From assembly GCF_009176705.1 (NCBI RefSeq), contig NZ_AP021846.1, positions 3,461,001 through 3,525,000 of the forward strand: a stretch of 64,000 nt of DNA. Direction: 5' to 3'. Position 1 is the first letter of the stretch. The number at the start of each line of letters is the position of its first letter. The notes under the pieces are model-generated. The model was not told the DNA's origin and did no database searches. It saw only the letters and a program-made list of their open reading frames with translations. A program made the position numbers and the translations under genes. Positions 52,378 to 61,718 of this stretch are shown here, piece after piece. The DNA comes from Pseudoalteromonas sp. A25. GTDB taxonomy: Bacteria; Pseudomonadota; Gammaproteobacteria; Enterobacterales; Alteromonadaceae.

Positions 52378-52812
52378 ATGAACGTAGAGTTACTGATCAG
52401 CAAAGCAAAACAAGTTTGTGACAATCGCGGCGCAAGATTTACGCCTATCCGCGAAAAAGTATTTCGTCTTCTAGCAAGTAAACAAGGTGGCGTTGGAGCA
52501 TATGACTTGTTAGAAGAGCTAAAAGTAACTGAAGCTGCAGCCAAACCAGCAACAATTTATAGAGCATTAGACTTTTTAGCTGAACTTGGTTTCATACATA
52601 AAATCGAAAGTACTAATTCATTTATGTTATGCCAACATTTTGATCATATTCATCCTGTACAACTTTTGATTTGTGATAAGTGTGGCAACGTTGAAGAGTT
52701 ACACTCTAGTGCAATTTCTCATGAATTAAACAATTTAGCGGCAGAGCGAGGTTTCATTGTTAGCGCACAAACAATTGAAGCCCATGGTAGATGTGAAAAG
52801 TGTAGAGACTAG
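52378..52812 (+). CDS. zur: Fur family zinc uptake regulator
   Basis: This 144-residue protein has an N-terminal winged helix (FTPIREKVFRLLA, then ATIYRALDFLAELGFIHKI) and a C-terminal metal-binding dimerisation domain. The structural zinc cysteines are in CDKCGN and CEKCRD, and a HFDHIHP segment supplies His ligands. The Zur type is preferred over Fur because the Fur HHDH-type sequence is replaced. No zinc transporter is adjacent. Confidence 0.88.
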   Translation: MNVELLISKAKQVCDNRGARFTPIREKVFRLLASKQGGVGAYDLLEELKVTEAAAKPATIYRALDFLAELGFIHKIESTNSFMLCQHFDHIHPVQLLICDKCGNVEELHSSAISHELNNLAAERGFIVSAQTIEAHGRCEKCRD

Positions 52813-52882
52813 GTGCATAAGGTCAAAAACCGCACTACACTAAAATACTGTCTCTAAAATAATATGTAATTAAGGAAGTCAT

Positions 52883-53350
52883 ATGAAGGTAGAGTTTATC
52901 AACCCTTTTTTATCGTCTTTAATCAATGTATTGGCAACTATGGCGCAAACGGAGTTAACGCCTGGGAAACCAAAAATCAAAAAAGGGGAGGTTGCCCAAG
53001 GTGACGTCTCTGGGTTAATTGGCATGGTGGGACCACAAACTAAAGGTTCTTTTTCAATTACGTTCGACGAAAGCTTAGCCATCGCAATTATGGAAAGAAT
53101 GCTAGGAGAGCGTCCCGATAGTATTAATGAAGAAGTGACCGATATGGTGGGTGAAATAACCAATATGGTAACAGGTGGAGCTAAGAACTTGTTAGGAGAA
53201 AAAGGCTATGAGTTTGAAATGGCCACACCAATCGTTGTATCAGGCAAGAATCACACGATTACACACCTATGCGAAGGCGCTAAAATCATTATGCCCTTCA
53301 CATCACCAGATGGTAACGCCAATATCGAAGTAAGCTTTGATACCTTATAG
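52883..53350 (+). CDS. cheX: CheX family CheY-P phosphatase-like protein
   Basis: This 155-residue protein matches the CheX family, with the phosphatase-type signature Glu-x-x-Asn in VGEITNMVTGGAKN and the MVGPQTKGSFSITF segment. CheX proteins dephosphorylate CheY-P in chemotaxis. AAGGAAG lies upstream of the ATG. No chemotaxis operon is adjacent, so it acts in trans or on another receiver domain. Confidence 0.88.
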   Translation: MKVEFINPFLSSLINVLATMAQTELTPGKPKIKKGEVAQGDVSGLIGMVGPQTKGSFSITFDESLAIAIMERMLGERPDSINEEVTDMVGEITNMVTGGAKNLLGEKGYEFEMATPIVVSGKNHTITHLCEGAKIIMPFTSPDGNANIEVSFDTL

Positions 53351-53353
53351 GAG

Positions 53354-53773
53354 TCACTCTCCTTGTAAGGTAGCAACAATAGTGCGCGCCGAAGCATGAT
53401 CTCGGTGCTCACATAAATAAAGCCCTTGCCATGTTCCTAAAGCGAGCCTGCCATTATGAATGGGGATACTTTGGCTAGCACCTATTAACGTCGACTTTAT
53501 GTGAGCTGGCATATCATCAGGTCCCTCATAGGTATGAACATAGTAAGGCGCCCCTTCTGGAGCCAACACATTAAAGTGACTTTCTAAATCCTGCCTAACT
53601 GATGGGTCGGCATTTTCATTTATCGCCAAAGAAGCTGAAGTGTGCTGGATAAACACATGTAGTAGCCCGACATGAAGATTTTTCATCTCAGGCAGCTGCT
53701 TTTCCACCTCATCGGTTATCAGATGAAAGCCTCTGCTACGCGCACTAAGAGTAATTACTTTTTGAGACCACAT
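53354..53773 (-). CDS. yjbQ: YjbQ family protein (secondary thiamine-phosphate synthase-like)
   Basis: This 139-residue protein of the UPF0047/YjbQ family has the conserved FIQHTSASLAINENADPSV and LALGTWQGLYLCEHRD segments. Family members show weak thiamine phosphate synthase activity; their physiological role is unclear. It is convergent with cheX (three bases between stops) and downstream of alr. Confidence 0.93.
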   Translation of the reverse strand: MWSQKVITLSARSRGFHLITDEVEKQLPEMKNLHVGLLHVFIQHTSASLAINENADPSVRQDLESHFNVLAPEGAPYYVHTYEGPDDMPAHIKSTLIGASQSIPIHNGRLALGTWQGLYLCEHRDHASARTIVATLQGE

Positions 53774-53818
53774 TTATCGTATCCACGCTTATTTAATGAT
53801 TTAACATCAGTTACCTAG

Positions 53819-54904
53819 CTATTTCGCGTTCAAATACTCATAACTGACTCGAGGTGTTACATTGCACAACAGTTCATAAGGGATTGTACCTGCGTGCTTA
53901 GCCACTTCTTCAACCGGTAAGTTTGGCCCCCACATTTCAACTTCATCCCCGATCTGTACATTAGCTTGGTTATCACCGATATCTACAGTGATCATATCCA
54001 TTGACACACTACCGACAATACTAAAACGCTGACCTTTTATGATCACAGGCGTTCCACTCGTTGCATGACGCGGATAACCATCACCATACCCCATTGCCAC
54101 CACAGCAAGCATGATATCTTTGCTACTTTGCCAACGTCCCCCATAACCTACTGGTTCATTGGCTGGTAAGCGTCGTATAGCAATCACTTTGGTCGTCAGT
54201 TTCATGACTGGTTGCAAACCATGCTCACGCCCCACCTGATCCACCATAGGAGAAACACCATACAACATCAACCCAGGCCTGATCCAATCACCGTGACTTT
54301 TTGGCCAACCGATAATCCCAGCAGAATTGGCTAAGCAAATTTGCTCTTGCTTACTGTCAACCAGATGAGAAAAAGTATCAATCTGCTGTGAAGTTTTAGG
54401 GTTTTGTTGATCATCTGCACACGAAAAATGCGTCATGAGATGAATATGTGATTTCACATTCGCAGAGCTTTTTAATCTATTGTAGAAGAGCTCTAGCTCT
54501 TGTGGCTCAATGCCTAAACGATGCATACCTGTATCGACTTTGAGCCATACCGCGATAGGTGCATCTAACTGAGCTTGTTCTAATGCAATAAGCTGAGCTT
54601 CGTTATGGATCACGGCTTGAAAGTTGTTGGCTAACAAAATAGGAATATCGCCAGCATTAAAAAATCCCTCTAAAAGTACAATGGGATTAGTTAGTCCACC
54701 CGCACGAAGTGCTAAAGCTTCATCTATTCTTGCAACCGCGAATGCATCAGCACCTTGCAAATGTTGTGCAATGGTAACTAAGCCATGACCATATGCGTTG
54801 GCCTTTAATACAGCCATAACCTTTGTGTTGGGTGCAATTGACTTTATACAACGTAAGTTATGTGTTAAAGCAGATAGGTCTATTTCCGCCGCCGCTAATT
54901 TCAT
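53819..54904 (-). CDS. alr: Alanine racemase
   Basis: This 361-residue PLP enzyme makes D-alanine for peptidoglycan. The PLP lysine is Lys34 in VLKANAYGHG, and the second catalytic base region GYGDGYPR is present. It lies 11 bases after dnaB, the usual dnaB-alr order. Confidence 0.96.
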   Translation of the reverse strand: MKLAAAEIDLSALTHNLRCIKSIAPNTKVMAVLKANAYGHGLVTIAQHLQGADAFAVARIDEALALRAGGLTNPIVLLEGFFNAGDIPILLANNFQAVIHNEAQLIALEQAQLDAPIAVWLKVDTGMHRLGIEPQELELFYNRLKSSANVKSHIHLMTHFSCADDQQNPKTSQQIDTFSHLVDSKQEQICLANSAGIIGWPKSHGDWIRPGLMLYGVSPMVDQVGREHGLQPVMKLTTKVIAIRRLPANEPVGYGGRWQSSKDIMLAVVAMGYGDGYPRHATSGTPVIIKGQRFSIVGSVSMDMITVDIGDNQANVQIGDEVEMWGPNLPVEEVAKHAGTIPYELLCNVTPRVSYEYLNAK

Positions 54905-54915
54905 GCGCGACTCTC

Positions 54916-56295
54916 CTAGTAATCATCGTCTACCGCAGGACCTGCGTAATTATCAAATCGTGAGTATTGCCCTTGGAACGTTAACCTAACCTTACCAATC
55001 GGACCATTACGCTGTTTACCAATGATAATTTCTGCAACGCCTTTATCGGGACTGTCTTCGTTGTATACCTCATCACGATAGATAAACATAATTAAGTCGG
55101 CGTCCTGCTCAATTGACCCTGACTCACGTAAGTCTGAGTTAACAGGGCGTTTATCTGCGCGCTGTTCAAGGGTACGGTTTAACTGAGATAGTGCAATGAC
55201 TGGACACTGAAGCTCTTTGGCGAGCGCTTTAAGTGAACGTGAGATCTCCGCAATTTCTAACGTCCGATTGTCTGACAAGCTAGGTACACGCATAAGCTGC
55301 AAATAATCCACCATGATCATGCTGATCCCGCCATGATCACGAGCAATACGGCGTGCACGTGAACGCACGTCTGTTGGAGTCAAACCCGAGGCATCATCAA
55401 TGTACATCTTGCCTTTTTCCATCAGTAAGCCCATGGTAGAAGACAATCTTGCCCAATCATCATCATCGAGTTGCCCTGTTCTTACTTTGGTCTGGTTGAT
55501 CCGACCAAGAGAAGCTAGCATCCTCATCATGATCTGCTCGGAGGGCATCTCTAGGGAGTAAATCAGCACAGGCTTATCTTGTGTCATCGCAGCATGCTCT
55601 GCCAAGTTCATCGCAAATGTGGTCTTACCCATTGAAGGACGCGCGGCGACGATAATCAAATCTGAGGGCTGCAAACCTGCAGTCATTTTATCTAAGTCTG
55701 AATACCCTGAGCTCACTCCGGTAACACCATCTTGTGGAGACTGGTACAACTCCTCAATCTTATCGACTGTTCTTTCTAAAATGCTGTGCAGGTTTTGTGG
55801 ACCTTCGGTACTTTTGGTACGTTGCTCCGCGATTTTGAAAACTTTACTCTCAGCAAGATCGAGTAAATCATGGCTATCTCTACCTTCAGGGTTAAAACCC
55901 GCTTCGGCAATTTCATTTGCAACAGAGATCATTTCACGGACAACCGCCCGCTCACGCACAATGTTGGCATAGGCATCAATGTTTGCCGCACTTGGCGTAT
56001 TTTTGGCAATTTCAGCTAAGTAAGCAAAGCCACCCACATTAGCTAGCTGGTTGTTCTTTTCTAACGTTTCAGAAATGGTGATAAGATCGATAGGATTACC
56101 AGTTTCCACCAGTTTTTCCATTGCTTCAAATATCAACTTATGTGTGCGCGTATAAAAATCTTGCGCTACCACAAGCTCAGCGACTCGATCGAATGCTTGA
56201 TTATCTAACATCAAGCCACCTAATACCGACTGCTCAGCTTCAATGGAGTGTGGGGGAACTTTTAGTGTGTCAACTTGAAGATCTGGTTTTGCCAT
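54916..56295 (-). CDS. dnaB: Replicative DNA helicase DnaB
   Basis: This 459-residue hexameric helicase unwinds DNA at the replication fork. The N-terminal domain (PPHSIEAEQSVLGGLMLD) is followed by a RecA-like motor with Walker A ARPSMGKTTFAMN and a DYLQLM Walker B. No intein interrupts it. It is the first gene of the dnaB-alr unit. Confidence 0.98.
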   Translation of the reverse strand: MAKPDLQVDTLKVPPHSIEAEQSVLGGLMLDNQAFDRVAELVVAQDFYTRTHKLIFEAMEKLVETGNPIDLITISETLEKNNQLANVGGFAYLAEIAKNTPSAANIDAYANIVRERAVVREMISVANEIAEAGFNPEGRDSHDLLDLAESKVFKIAEQRTKSTEGPQNLHSILERTVDKIEELYQSPQDGVTGVSSGYSDLDKMTAGLQPSDLIIVAARPSMGKTTFAMNLAEHAAMTQDKPVLIYSLEMPSEQIMMRMLASLGRINQTKVRTGQLDDDDWARLSSTMGLLMEKGKMYIDDASGLTPTDVRSRARRIARDHGGISMIMVDYLQLMRVPSLSDNRTLEIAEISRSLKALAKELQCPVIALSQLNRTLEQRADKRPVNSDLRESGSIEQDADLIMFIYRDEVYNEDSPDKGVAEIIIGKQRNGPIGKVRLTFQGQYSRFDNYAGPAVDDDY

Positions 56296-56380
56296 AACAC
56301 TGCATAATTTGGAATTCAGAGGACTATTTTATCTGTTCACACAATAAGTGCAATGCTATATACCCAGCACAGTGAAATTA

Positions 56381-56414
56381 GAAAAGGCGCCATCATTGTA
56401 ATTGTGATGGCGCT
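56381..56414 (-). terminator. Rho-independent terminator after the DUF4097 gene
   Basis: GCGCCATCA/TGATGGCGC with a nine-base loop; on the minus strand a short T-run follows. It ends the sigma/anti-sigma/DUF4097 operon. Confidence 0.75.
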
Positions 56415-56423
56415 ACAGGGAGG

Positions 56424-57365
56424 TTAGTTCTTTTTCAATTCAATACGCCCGCTGACGGTATTTATTTCAATATCTGCATCACCCTCTTTTAATACAAACT
56501 CAAGCTCTCTCGAAGGTCCCCATTTAGCTTTTTTCATTTCATGATCACTGAGTTCATTCTTAACTTTACCGCCGGCATGCATATCAATATCAAAACGTGC
56601 TGAAATATCTACAGGCAAATACAAACGAACATCACCACTGACGGTTTCCATACTTATATTTGCATTCGTCATCAGTTTTTTAACTCGAACATCGATTTCA
56701 CCGTTAACCGTATTGAGCTGCAAATCAGCCAATTCATTGATACGTAAGTCTACTTCGCCATTCACATTTTCTAAGCGCACGTCTTGTGCATTGGTATCAC
56801 TTTTAATATCTCCGTTCACAGCATCTAGCTTGAGCTTTCCATCTGAGTCTCTGTCGTTGATTTCACCGTTAACCGTTTCATAATGAATATTGCCACTTAA
56901 CCTAGAGCCATCGATATCACCATTAATAGTTTGTAGAGATATTTTTCCTTTAAGATCATCAACCCTAATATCGCCTTTAACCGTCTTAATATAGGTGCCG
57001 CCATACAGCTGACTGGCATTAATATCAACACTCACCCCCTCAAAGTTCAACTCACTATTTTTAGGCATATGAATAGTCAGTCTTGAACCATCGCTGCTAT
57101 TTTTCCAACCTTTATATTGCTTAGGCATATGAACAATAAACTCAGTTACCGAACCTTTGGTTTCGAGCTTATAACCTTTTGCCTTTTCATCCAGTGTACC
57201 CGTAACCTTAAAACTCTCTTCATCCCAAGTTTTAATCGTGATATCACCACGTTGATTTTCTATCACTATTTTTCCACTTGTGGGGACTTTAATCAGTTCG
57301 TCGATTTGCTCTGATGCAAAACCCACCACTGGTAGCAATGCTAGCCCTACTATTACTGCTTTCAT
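56424..57365 (-). CDS. DUF4097 family exported beta-repeat protein
   Basis: This 313-residue protein has a signal peptide (MKAVIVGLALLPVVGFA) followed by about a dozen short repeats such as LQTINGDIDGS, YETVNGEIND and METVSGDVRLY, predicted to form a beta-helix. This is the DUF4097 putative adhesin type, probably surface or periplasmic. It ends the operon with the sigma factor and its membrane partner, which suggests it is an output or sensor of that system. Confidence 0.85.
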   Translation of the reverse strand: MKAVIVGLALLPVVGFASEQIDELIKVPTSGKIVIENQRGDITIKTWDEESFKVTGTLDEKAKGYKLETKGSVTEFIVHMPKQYKGWKNSSDGSRLTIHMPKNSELNFEGVSVDINASQLYGGTYIKTVKGDIRVDDLKGKISLQTINGDIDGSRLSGNIHYETVNGEINDRDSDGKLKLDAVNGDIKSDTNAQDVRLENVNGEVDLRINELADLQLNTVNGEIDVRVKKLMTNANISMETVSGDVRLYLPVDISARFDIDMHAGGKVKNELSDHEMKKAKWGPSRELEFVLKEGDADIEINTVSGRIELKKN

Positions 57366-57374
57366 ATTACGCTC

Positions 57375-57848
57375 CTAAATTTGTTGCCAACGAGGTTCAT
57401 GCACCTTGTTTATTAAATCCAATTGTTGTTGATATACCTGAGCCAGCATTTTCAATAATGCTGCATTTTCCGGGTCATTTTGCAGCGCAACTTTAACGGC
57501 TTGCTCTGCACTTTCTAATTCTTGAAGCTGCTCCTGCCAATTTGCAGTCAGCGCAGGTTGAGATTCATACTGCACCAATAAACTTTGCTTTTGCTGCTCA
57601 AAAAAAGCGCTCATATCTGTCATGGTGTTTTGTTGGGGTTGTTTTATCACAACTTGCCAAGCTAGCAACCCAGCTACCATACACGCCGCTACCCCCGTCA
57701 CTTTTGGCCAGTAACTTGATTGCGAATACGAATGGCTCTGTGATACCAAAGCTCGTTCAATACCAGGCCATAGATCTCTCTTAGGTTCTATATCCTTGGT
57801 TTGTTCGAGCGACTCTTTTAAAAACTGCTCAAAATCAGGTTTATTCAT
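57375..57848 (-). CDS. Putative anti-sigma factor (single-pass membrane protein)
   Basis: This 157-residue protein has a cytoplasmic N-terminal region (PKRDLWPGIERAL), one transmembrane helix near residues 50-68 and a C-terminal periplasmic region rich in Gln, with coiled-coil character. There is no zinc-finger motif. The ATG at 57848 overlaps the sigma factor stop by eight bases, implying coupled translation, a standard sign of a sigma/anti-sigma pair. The assignment rests mainly on this position and topology. Confidence 0.65.
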   Translation of the reverse strand: MNKPDFEQFLKESLEQTKDIEPKRDLWPGIERALVSQSHSYSQSSYWPKVTGVAACMVAGLLAWQVVIKQPQQNTMTDMSAFFEQQKQSLLVQYESQPALTANWQEQLQELESAEQAVKVALQNDPENAALLKMLAQVYQQQLDLINKVHEPRWQQI

Positions 57849-58401
57849 TGTTGTACCACTCCTGCAATAACTGACGAGCACGATGATATTGTGACTTACT
57901 AGACCCCACGGCCATGTTTAACATAGAGGCAATCTCTTCATGCCGGTATCCCTCTACAGCATGCAAAACAAACACGAGTCTGGCACGCTCTGGTAAACGA
58001 ACAACTAACTTATCTAGGCCATTTAACCCTTCACACATGTTACTTGTTTGCTCATCCATCCCACTGCCTTCAATACTAACCACTTTGTGTAACCAGTTTT
58101 TATGCTTACGCAAGTAACTTATGGCTATATTGCTGGTAACACTGTGTAGCCATGTTGAAAACTGTGATTGCCCTTGGAATTGAGATATTTTGTTCCATAA
58201 CTGCACAAACACCTCTTGGGTTACATCTTCAGCATACTCAGGCGATGCTAACAATCTAAGACAAAGGCCATAAACTCGTTTTTCGTGCGCTCTATAAAGC
58301 TGTTCAAAGGCTTTTTGATCGCCCTGCTGAACTTTTAAAATCAACTCATCAATTGGCTTTTTATCTTTGTGTGACAATGCCTGATTGGCATCTATTAACA
58401 T
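57841..58401 (-). CDS. ECF-type RNA polymerase sigma factor
   Basis: This 186-residue protein has sigma region 2 (FEQLYRAHEKRVYGLCLRLL, then EDVTQEVFVQLW) and region 4 (LPERARLVFVLHAVEGYRHEEIA), and lacks regions 1 and 3, so it is an ECF sigma factor. The region 4 helix-turn-helix IASMLNMAVGSSKSQYHRAR is intact. It is first in an operon with its probable anti-sigma protein and a DUF4097 protein. Confidence 0.92.
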   Translation of the reverse strand: MLIDANQALSHKDKKPIDELILKVQQGDQKAFEQLYRAHEKRVYGLCLRLLASPEYAEDVTQEVFVQLWNKISQFQGQSQFSTWLHSVTSNIAISYLRKHKNWLHKVVSIEGSGMDEQTSNMCEGLNGLDKLVVRLPERARLVFVLHAVEGYRHEEIASMLNMAVGSSKSQYHRARQLLQEWYNNE

Positions 58402-58514
58402 GTTATCTTCCCTTTATCTTGGTAAAGCTAGCTTGATATAAATACCATGTGCTTTCAAGTTACTAAGTTAGACGTCAGGAAGGTTTGAAAAGGTTTAAAC
58501 GAAAGGAATTTTTT

Positions 58515-58545
58515 TAAATAAAAAAGCCCTTCAACGTGAAGGGCT
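58515..58545 (-). terminator. Rho-independent terminator after the pilin operon
   Basis: AGCCCTTCA/TGAAGGGCT with a three-base loop, followed on the minus strand by TTTTTATTT. It lies directly after the pilX-like stop codon. Confidence 0.9.
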
Positions 58546-58550
58546 CTTGG

Positions 58551-60317
58551 TTACTCTTGTTCTTCTTTAACAACTTCAGGTAGTCGGTAATACCACCTAT
58601 CAAATGTCAGCGTAGGTTTATTCAAGCCCCCACCGCTACCACTACCTTGGCCAACTCCATAGTCAATACTCTTCAAAGCTTCGTCAAAGTGGTAATCTGC
58701 ATTGCCTATTCCGCTAATAAATGAGCCTATAATACTGCCATATATACTACCGTTGCCTTGTATGCTTATAGTCGCAAGGGGAGCATAAACGACCGCATAC
58801 ATATCACTGTTACCGCTTAAAGACACCGACTCCCCAGCTTTAGATGAATAAATGTTAAATGCGCCATGGCCACTAGTGGCTACACCATGCTGTTCAGCAA
58901 AACCATTACCGCTGCCACTAAGTGATACGTTACCCGTGACAAATATACTCAATGAACTTCCCGCCTTAATGGTCATTGATGATCCACCTGCAAGAGTAAA
59001 GTCGCCATCTACCAAAAAGATAACATCACCACCTTGAATAACCACATTACCATTGCTGCCCACATCAAAACCTTTCATCGTAAATACATACTCGTTTGAG
59101 GTAACATCTTCCGTTAGGTCGGCGTATTGCTGGGTAAGGTTATCAAAAACATAAACCTCACTTTGTGATGCAGGTATTAAGGTTGGTGCACCTTTGGTTT
59201 TTCCGCTATTCCCTTGTAACTTTTCATAGACCAATAACTGCGGTGAGAAGGTATATAAGTCATTAGCCGCTACAGAGTAGTAAGGGTAACTATTGCTATT
59301 GCCTATAACCTCAGACATATTGTCAACAATGGCAAGCGGATCACACTCTGCGGAGCCTAACCCTGGTGCCTCAAATGGCGCTATTTGAGGGTTCACGTTA
59401 AATCGGCTTGCCGAATAATGGATTCCATTTTGATAAAACTCGCTACCGTCAGGAAAGGTACCCGTGCCACCATATTGAATGTCAAAACTATCATTATTTT
59501 GGTTAGTAATCGTGGCCCCCCACTTCATTAGGGCATTACCATTAGCACGGACATAACCAGAAATTTCACCACCTAAATGCTCAATGTTACCTACTGTTAA
59601 AACATTACCATCCACTCGCATACCATTGCCTGGTGATATCTCAACGCTACCATTTGCGGTTACGTTACCATATACATGTGAAGAACCGAGCAAATACACT
59701 GAGCCGGCTGCATTTACATCTCCTTTAATAATCGAATGCCCTTTTAACGTAACATCACCGTTAACACTAGAAGTTGTAATTACTGCATTACCAGATTTGG
59801 TCTGCTCATAAGTACCAACTGAAGAGTCATAACTGTCTATTAATCCGCTACCTTGCAAGTAAACACCTGTACAACCAGCTAATAAACTGTCGTTTACTGG
59901 CGTCGTTGACCCTTTGGTAAACTTATAATAAGCAATTATTTTGTCATTGGAGTCACCACTATATCGCTCCCCCGAACTAGTAATTACAATGAGACTCTCG
60001 TCGCTGGGGTGTGCTGCTACAGTAACATCATATTTCAAGTCATCACCTAACTCGCCACCACCGGTGTAAACTCCCTGTGTAGCGATTAGCTCATCACGAG
60101 TTAAAAGTGGGGACAGAACTAATTCGTCTCTTAAGCGTTGCGCAACAATATAAATACCCTTTTCAGATAGAAAACGTGCATTCATACTTTTTTGAAAGTT
60201 ACCTGTTAGTCGCTCTTGAACTAACGTTTCTTTCATCGCGCCAAACACGACTACACCTGCCATTGTGCTCAACAGCAAGACCTTAACAAGTGTGAAACCT
60301 TTTTGCTTTTTCATCAT
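58551..60317 (-). CDS. PilX-like minor pilin fused to a polymer-forming beta-helix domain
   Basis: This 588-residue protein has a class III signal sequence (KKQKG, then FTLVKVLLLSTMAG) and a PilX-like N-terminal region (VQERLTGNFQKSMNARFLSEKG). From about residue 170 it becomes a series of short Gly/Asn/Ser-rich beta repeats (VNGDVTLKGHSIIKGDV, AAGSVYLLGSSHVYGNV) resembling polymer-forming or bactofilin-like helices, ending near residue 560. Residue +5 of the mature pilin is Lys instead of the usual Glu. Start codons at 60317 or 60314 are both possible. It replaces the usual small PilX in this operon. Confidence 0.8.
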   Translation of the reverse strand: MMKKQKGFTLVKVLLLSTMAGVVVFGAMKETLVQERLTGNFQKSMNARFLSEKGIYIVAQRLRDELVLSPLLTRDELIATQGVYTGGGELGDDLKYDVTVAAHPSDESLIVITSSGERYSGDSNDKIIAYYKFTKGSTTPVNDSLLAGCTGVYLQGSGLIDSYDSSVGTYEQTKSGNAVITTSSVNGDVTLKGHSIIKGDVNAAGSVYLLGSSHVYGNVTANGSVEISPGNGMRVDGNVLTVGNIEHLGGEISGYVRANGNALMKWGATITNQNNDSFDIQYGGTGTFPDGSEFYQNGIHYSASRFNVNPQIAPFEAPGLGSAECDPLAIVDNMSEVIGNSNSYPYYSVAANDLYTFSPQLLVYEKLQGNSGKTKGAPTLIPASQSEVYVFDNLTQQYADLTEDVTSNEYVFTMKGFDVGSNGNVVIQGGDVIFLVDGDFTLAGGSSMTIKAGSSLSIFVTGNVSLSGSGNGFAEQHGVATSGHGAFNIYSSKAGESVSLSGNSDMYAVVYAPLATISIQGNGSIYGSIIGSFISGIGNADYHFDEALKSIDYGVGQGSGSGGGLNKPTLTFDRWYYRLPEVVKEEQE

Positions 60318-60833
60318 TTACCTCATAATTACCCTAGTAGCAGCTAGGCTAATGACGATGCCATTTGCAAACTGTGTTGGTACATTGACAGGCGTAACAG
60401 TGACATCAATGAGACGTCCGCTACGACTACTACTAAATTGTAAAGCCTCTACTCCCCGCAACAGGTTTAAAGCGCCTAAACTCTCTCCAGTCACATTATT
60501 CAAAATATCGCAAGTAAGATAGTTATTACTTAAAGTATAGACCTCTTTGTATTCAATGGTAGGTACACTGCCTTGACAAGATGGACTATTTGCATTTTGT
60601 TTCACTTCTAGGGATACACCGTTTCCTGTGATGACTGGTGATTCATAAGTTTGCTTAATACTTCGCGATAAAATTTGATTTGTGTAACGTATCACTTCTT
60701 GTGCATTCGCTAACTGCCGAGTTGTAAGTACCGTATTTTTTATCGCTGAATACGACATAGCTATTCCGGCCAGTAAGAATGAACCTACTGTTAATGCAAC
60801 CATCAACTCAATTAATGAAAACCCTCTTTGCAT
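60318..60833 (-). CDS. PilW-type minor pilin
   Basis: This 171-residue prepilin starts MQRGFSLIELMVALTVGSF, a standard cleavage site with Glu+5, and its length and position before the PilX-like gene fit PilW. Minor pilins prime type IV pilus assembly from the inner membrane. It ends directly before the PilX-like start. Confidence 0.82.
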   Translation of the reverse strand: MQRGFSLIELMVALTVGSFLLAGIAMSYSAIKNTVLTTRQLANAQEVIRYTNQILSRSIKQTYESPVITGNGVSLEVKQNANSPSCQGSVPTIEYKEVYTLSNNYLTCDILNNVTGESLGALNLLRGVEALQFSSSRSGRLIDVTVTPVNVPTQFANGIVISLAATRVIMR

Positions 60834-60834
60834 A

Positions 60835-61257
60835 TCAGGTCCTCGTACAAGTTGATAACAAAGTCATAAAAGTGGCGTTCAGTGTGACTTGGTTTGCCCC
60901 ATCGATATCTTCATTCATACGCTCATCAATCCAACTTACTGTGATAACCATCTCATTTTCATAAGCCTCGGGCACTTCCACAGAGAATTTGTTACGTAAC
61001 TCCAGCGAAGGTAATAACCAGTCTCTGAACGTTTCATCTTGAAATAATGCTGGATTATCGTACTGGATGACACATAAACGTGACCAAACCCTTTCCATCG
61101 CATTTTGTCCTTGCACTAATGAAACGGTATAGTCAAAGCTGTTCGTTGCATACTGCAAAGCTCTCAACTGTGTTGCAGCCAAGCCTAACAAAGCAATGCT
61201 TGCAATGAGTAGAGAAACCATAACCTCAACGAGGGAAAACCCTTTATCTATTCGCAA
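60835..61257 (-). CDS. pilV: PilV-type minor pilin
   Basis: This 140-residue prepilin begins MRIDKGFSLVEVMVSLLIASIALLG, typical of PilV/GspI-like proteins, with a following AATQLRALQYA helix. It uses a TTG start codon; no in-frame ATG lies between the fimT stop and the conserved cleavage site, and GGAAAG is three bases upstream. It overlaps the fimT-like gene by ten bases. Confidence 0.82.
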   Translation of the reverse strand: MRIDKGFSLVEVMVSLLIASIALLGLAATQLRALQYATNSFDYTVSLVQGQNAMERVWSRLCVIQYDNPALFQDETFRDWLLPSLELRNKFSVEVPEAYENEMVITVSWIDERMNEDIDGANQVTLNATFMTLLSTCTRT

Positions 61258-61718
61258 TTACTTTCCGCCTTATCAACCCAACTTTGCCCGCTTTTTAGAA
61301 CACAAAACCTGTAATCAGCCGTACTCGTATCGTCATCAGTCACTAGCATATTTACAGCTTGGTCTAGTTCACCTGTTGAGCTGATAGTGCGATCTTCAAA
61401 CCCTATTTTTATAGATGGATCCGTTGCAGAGAACTGGTTAACCGTCACCAACACCCCATTCTCTCGAGATTTTAATAACCAAGAAGAATTTTCTTTAATC
61501 AGTTGTACGCTTTTTGATTGCTTTACGGCCTCACTGCGCGAGTATTTATAAAAAGCACTCAAAAGATTTACATTATTGGTCAACCGATCTTGTTTAATTT
61601 GCGTTACAAATGAAGGCATTGCTATTAACGCTAAAATAGAAATGATTCCTAACGCTACAACAAGCTCAATCAAAGAAAAACCGTTCTGACTCACTTCGCT
61701 ACCAGCAGTCATTAGCAT
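61248..61718 (-). CDS. FimT/GspH-type minor pseudopilin
   Basis: This 156-residue prepilin has the cleavage site QNGFSLIELVVALGIISIL, Glu+5 present, and a GspH/FimT-like C-terminal region. It overlaps pilE by 20 bases and pilV by ten. The start at 61718 or the ATG at 61712 are both possible. Confidence 0.82.
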   Translation of the reverse strand: MLMTAGSEVSQNGFSLIELVVALGIISILALIAMPSFVTQIKQDRLTNNVNLLSAFYKYSRSEAVKQSKSVQLIKENSSWLLKSRENGVLVTVNQFSATDPSIKIGFEDRTISSTGELDQAVNMLVTDDDTSTADYRFCVLKSGQSWVDKAESNCE

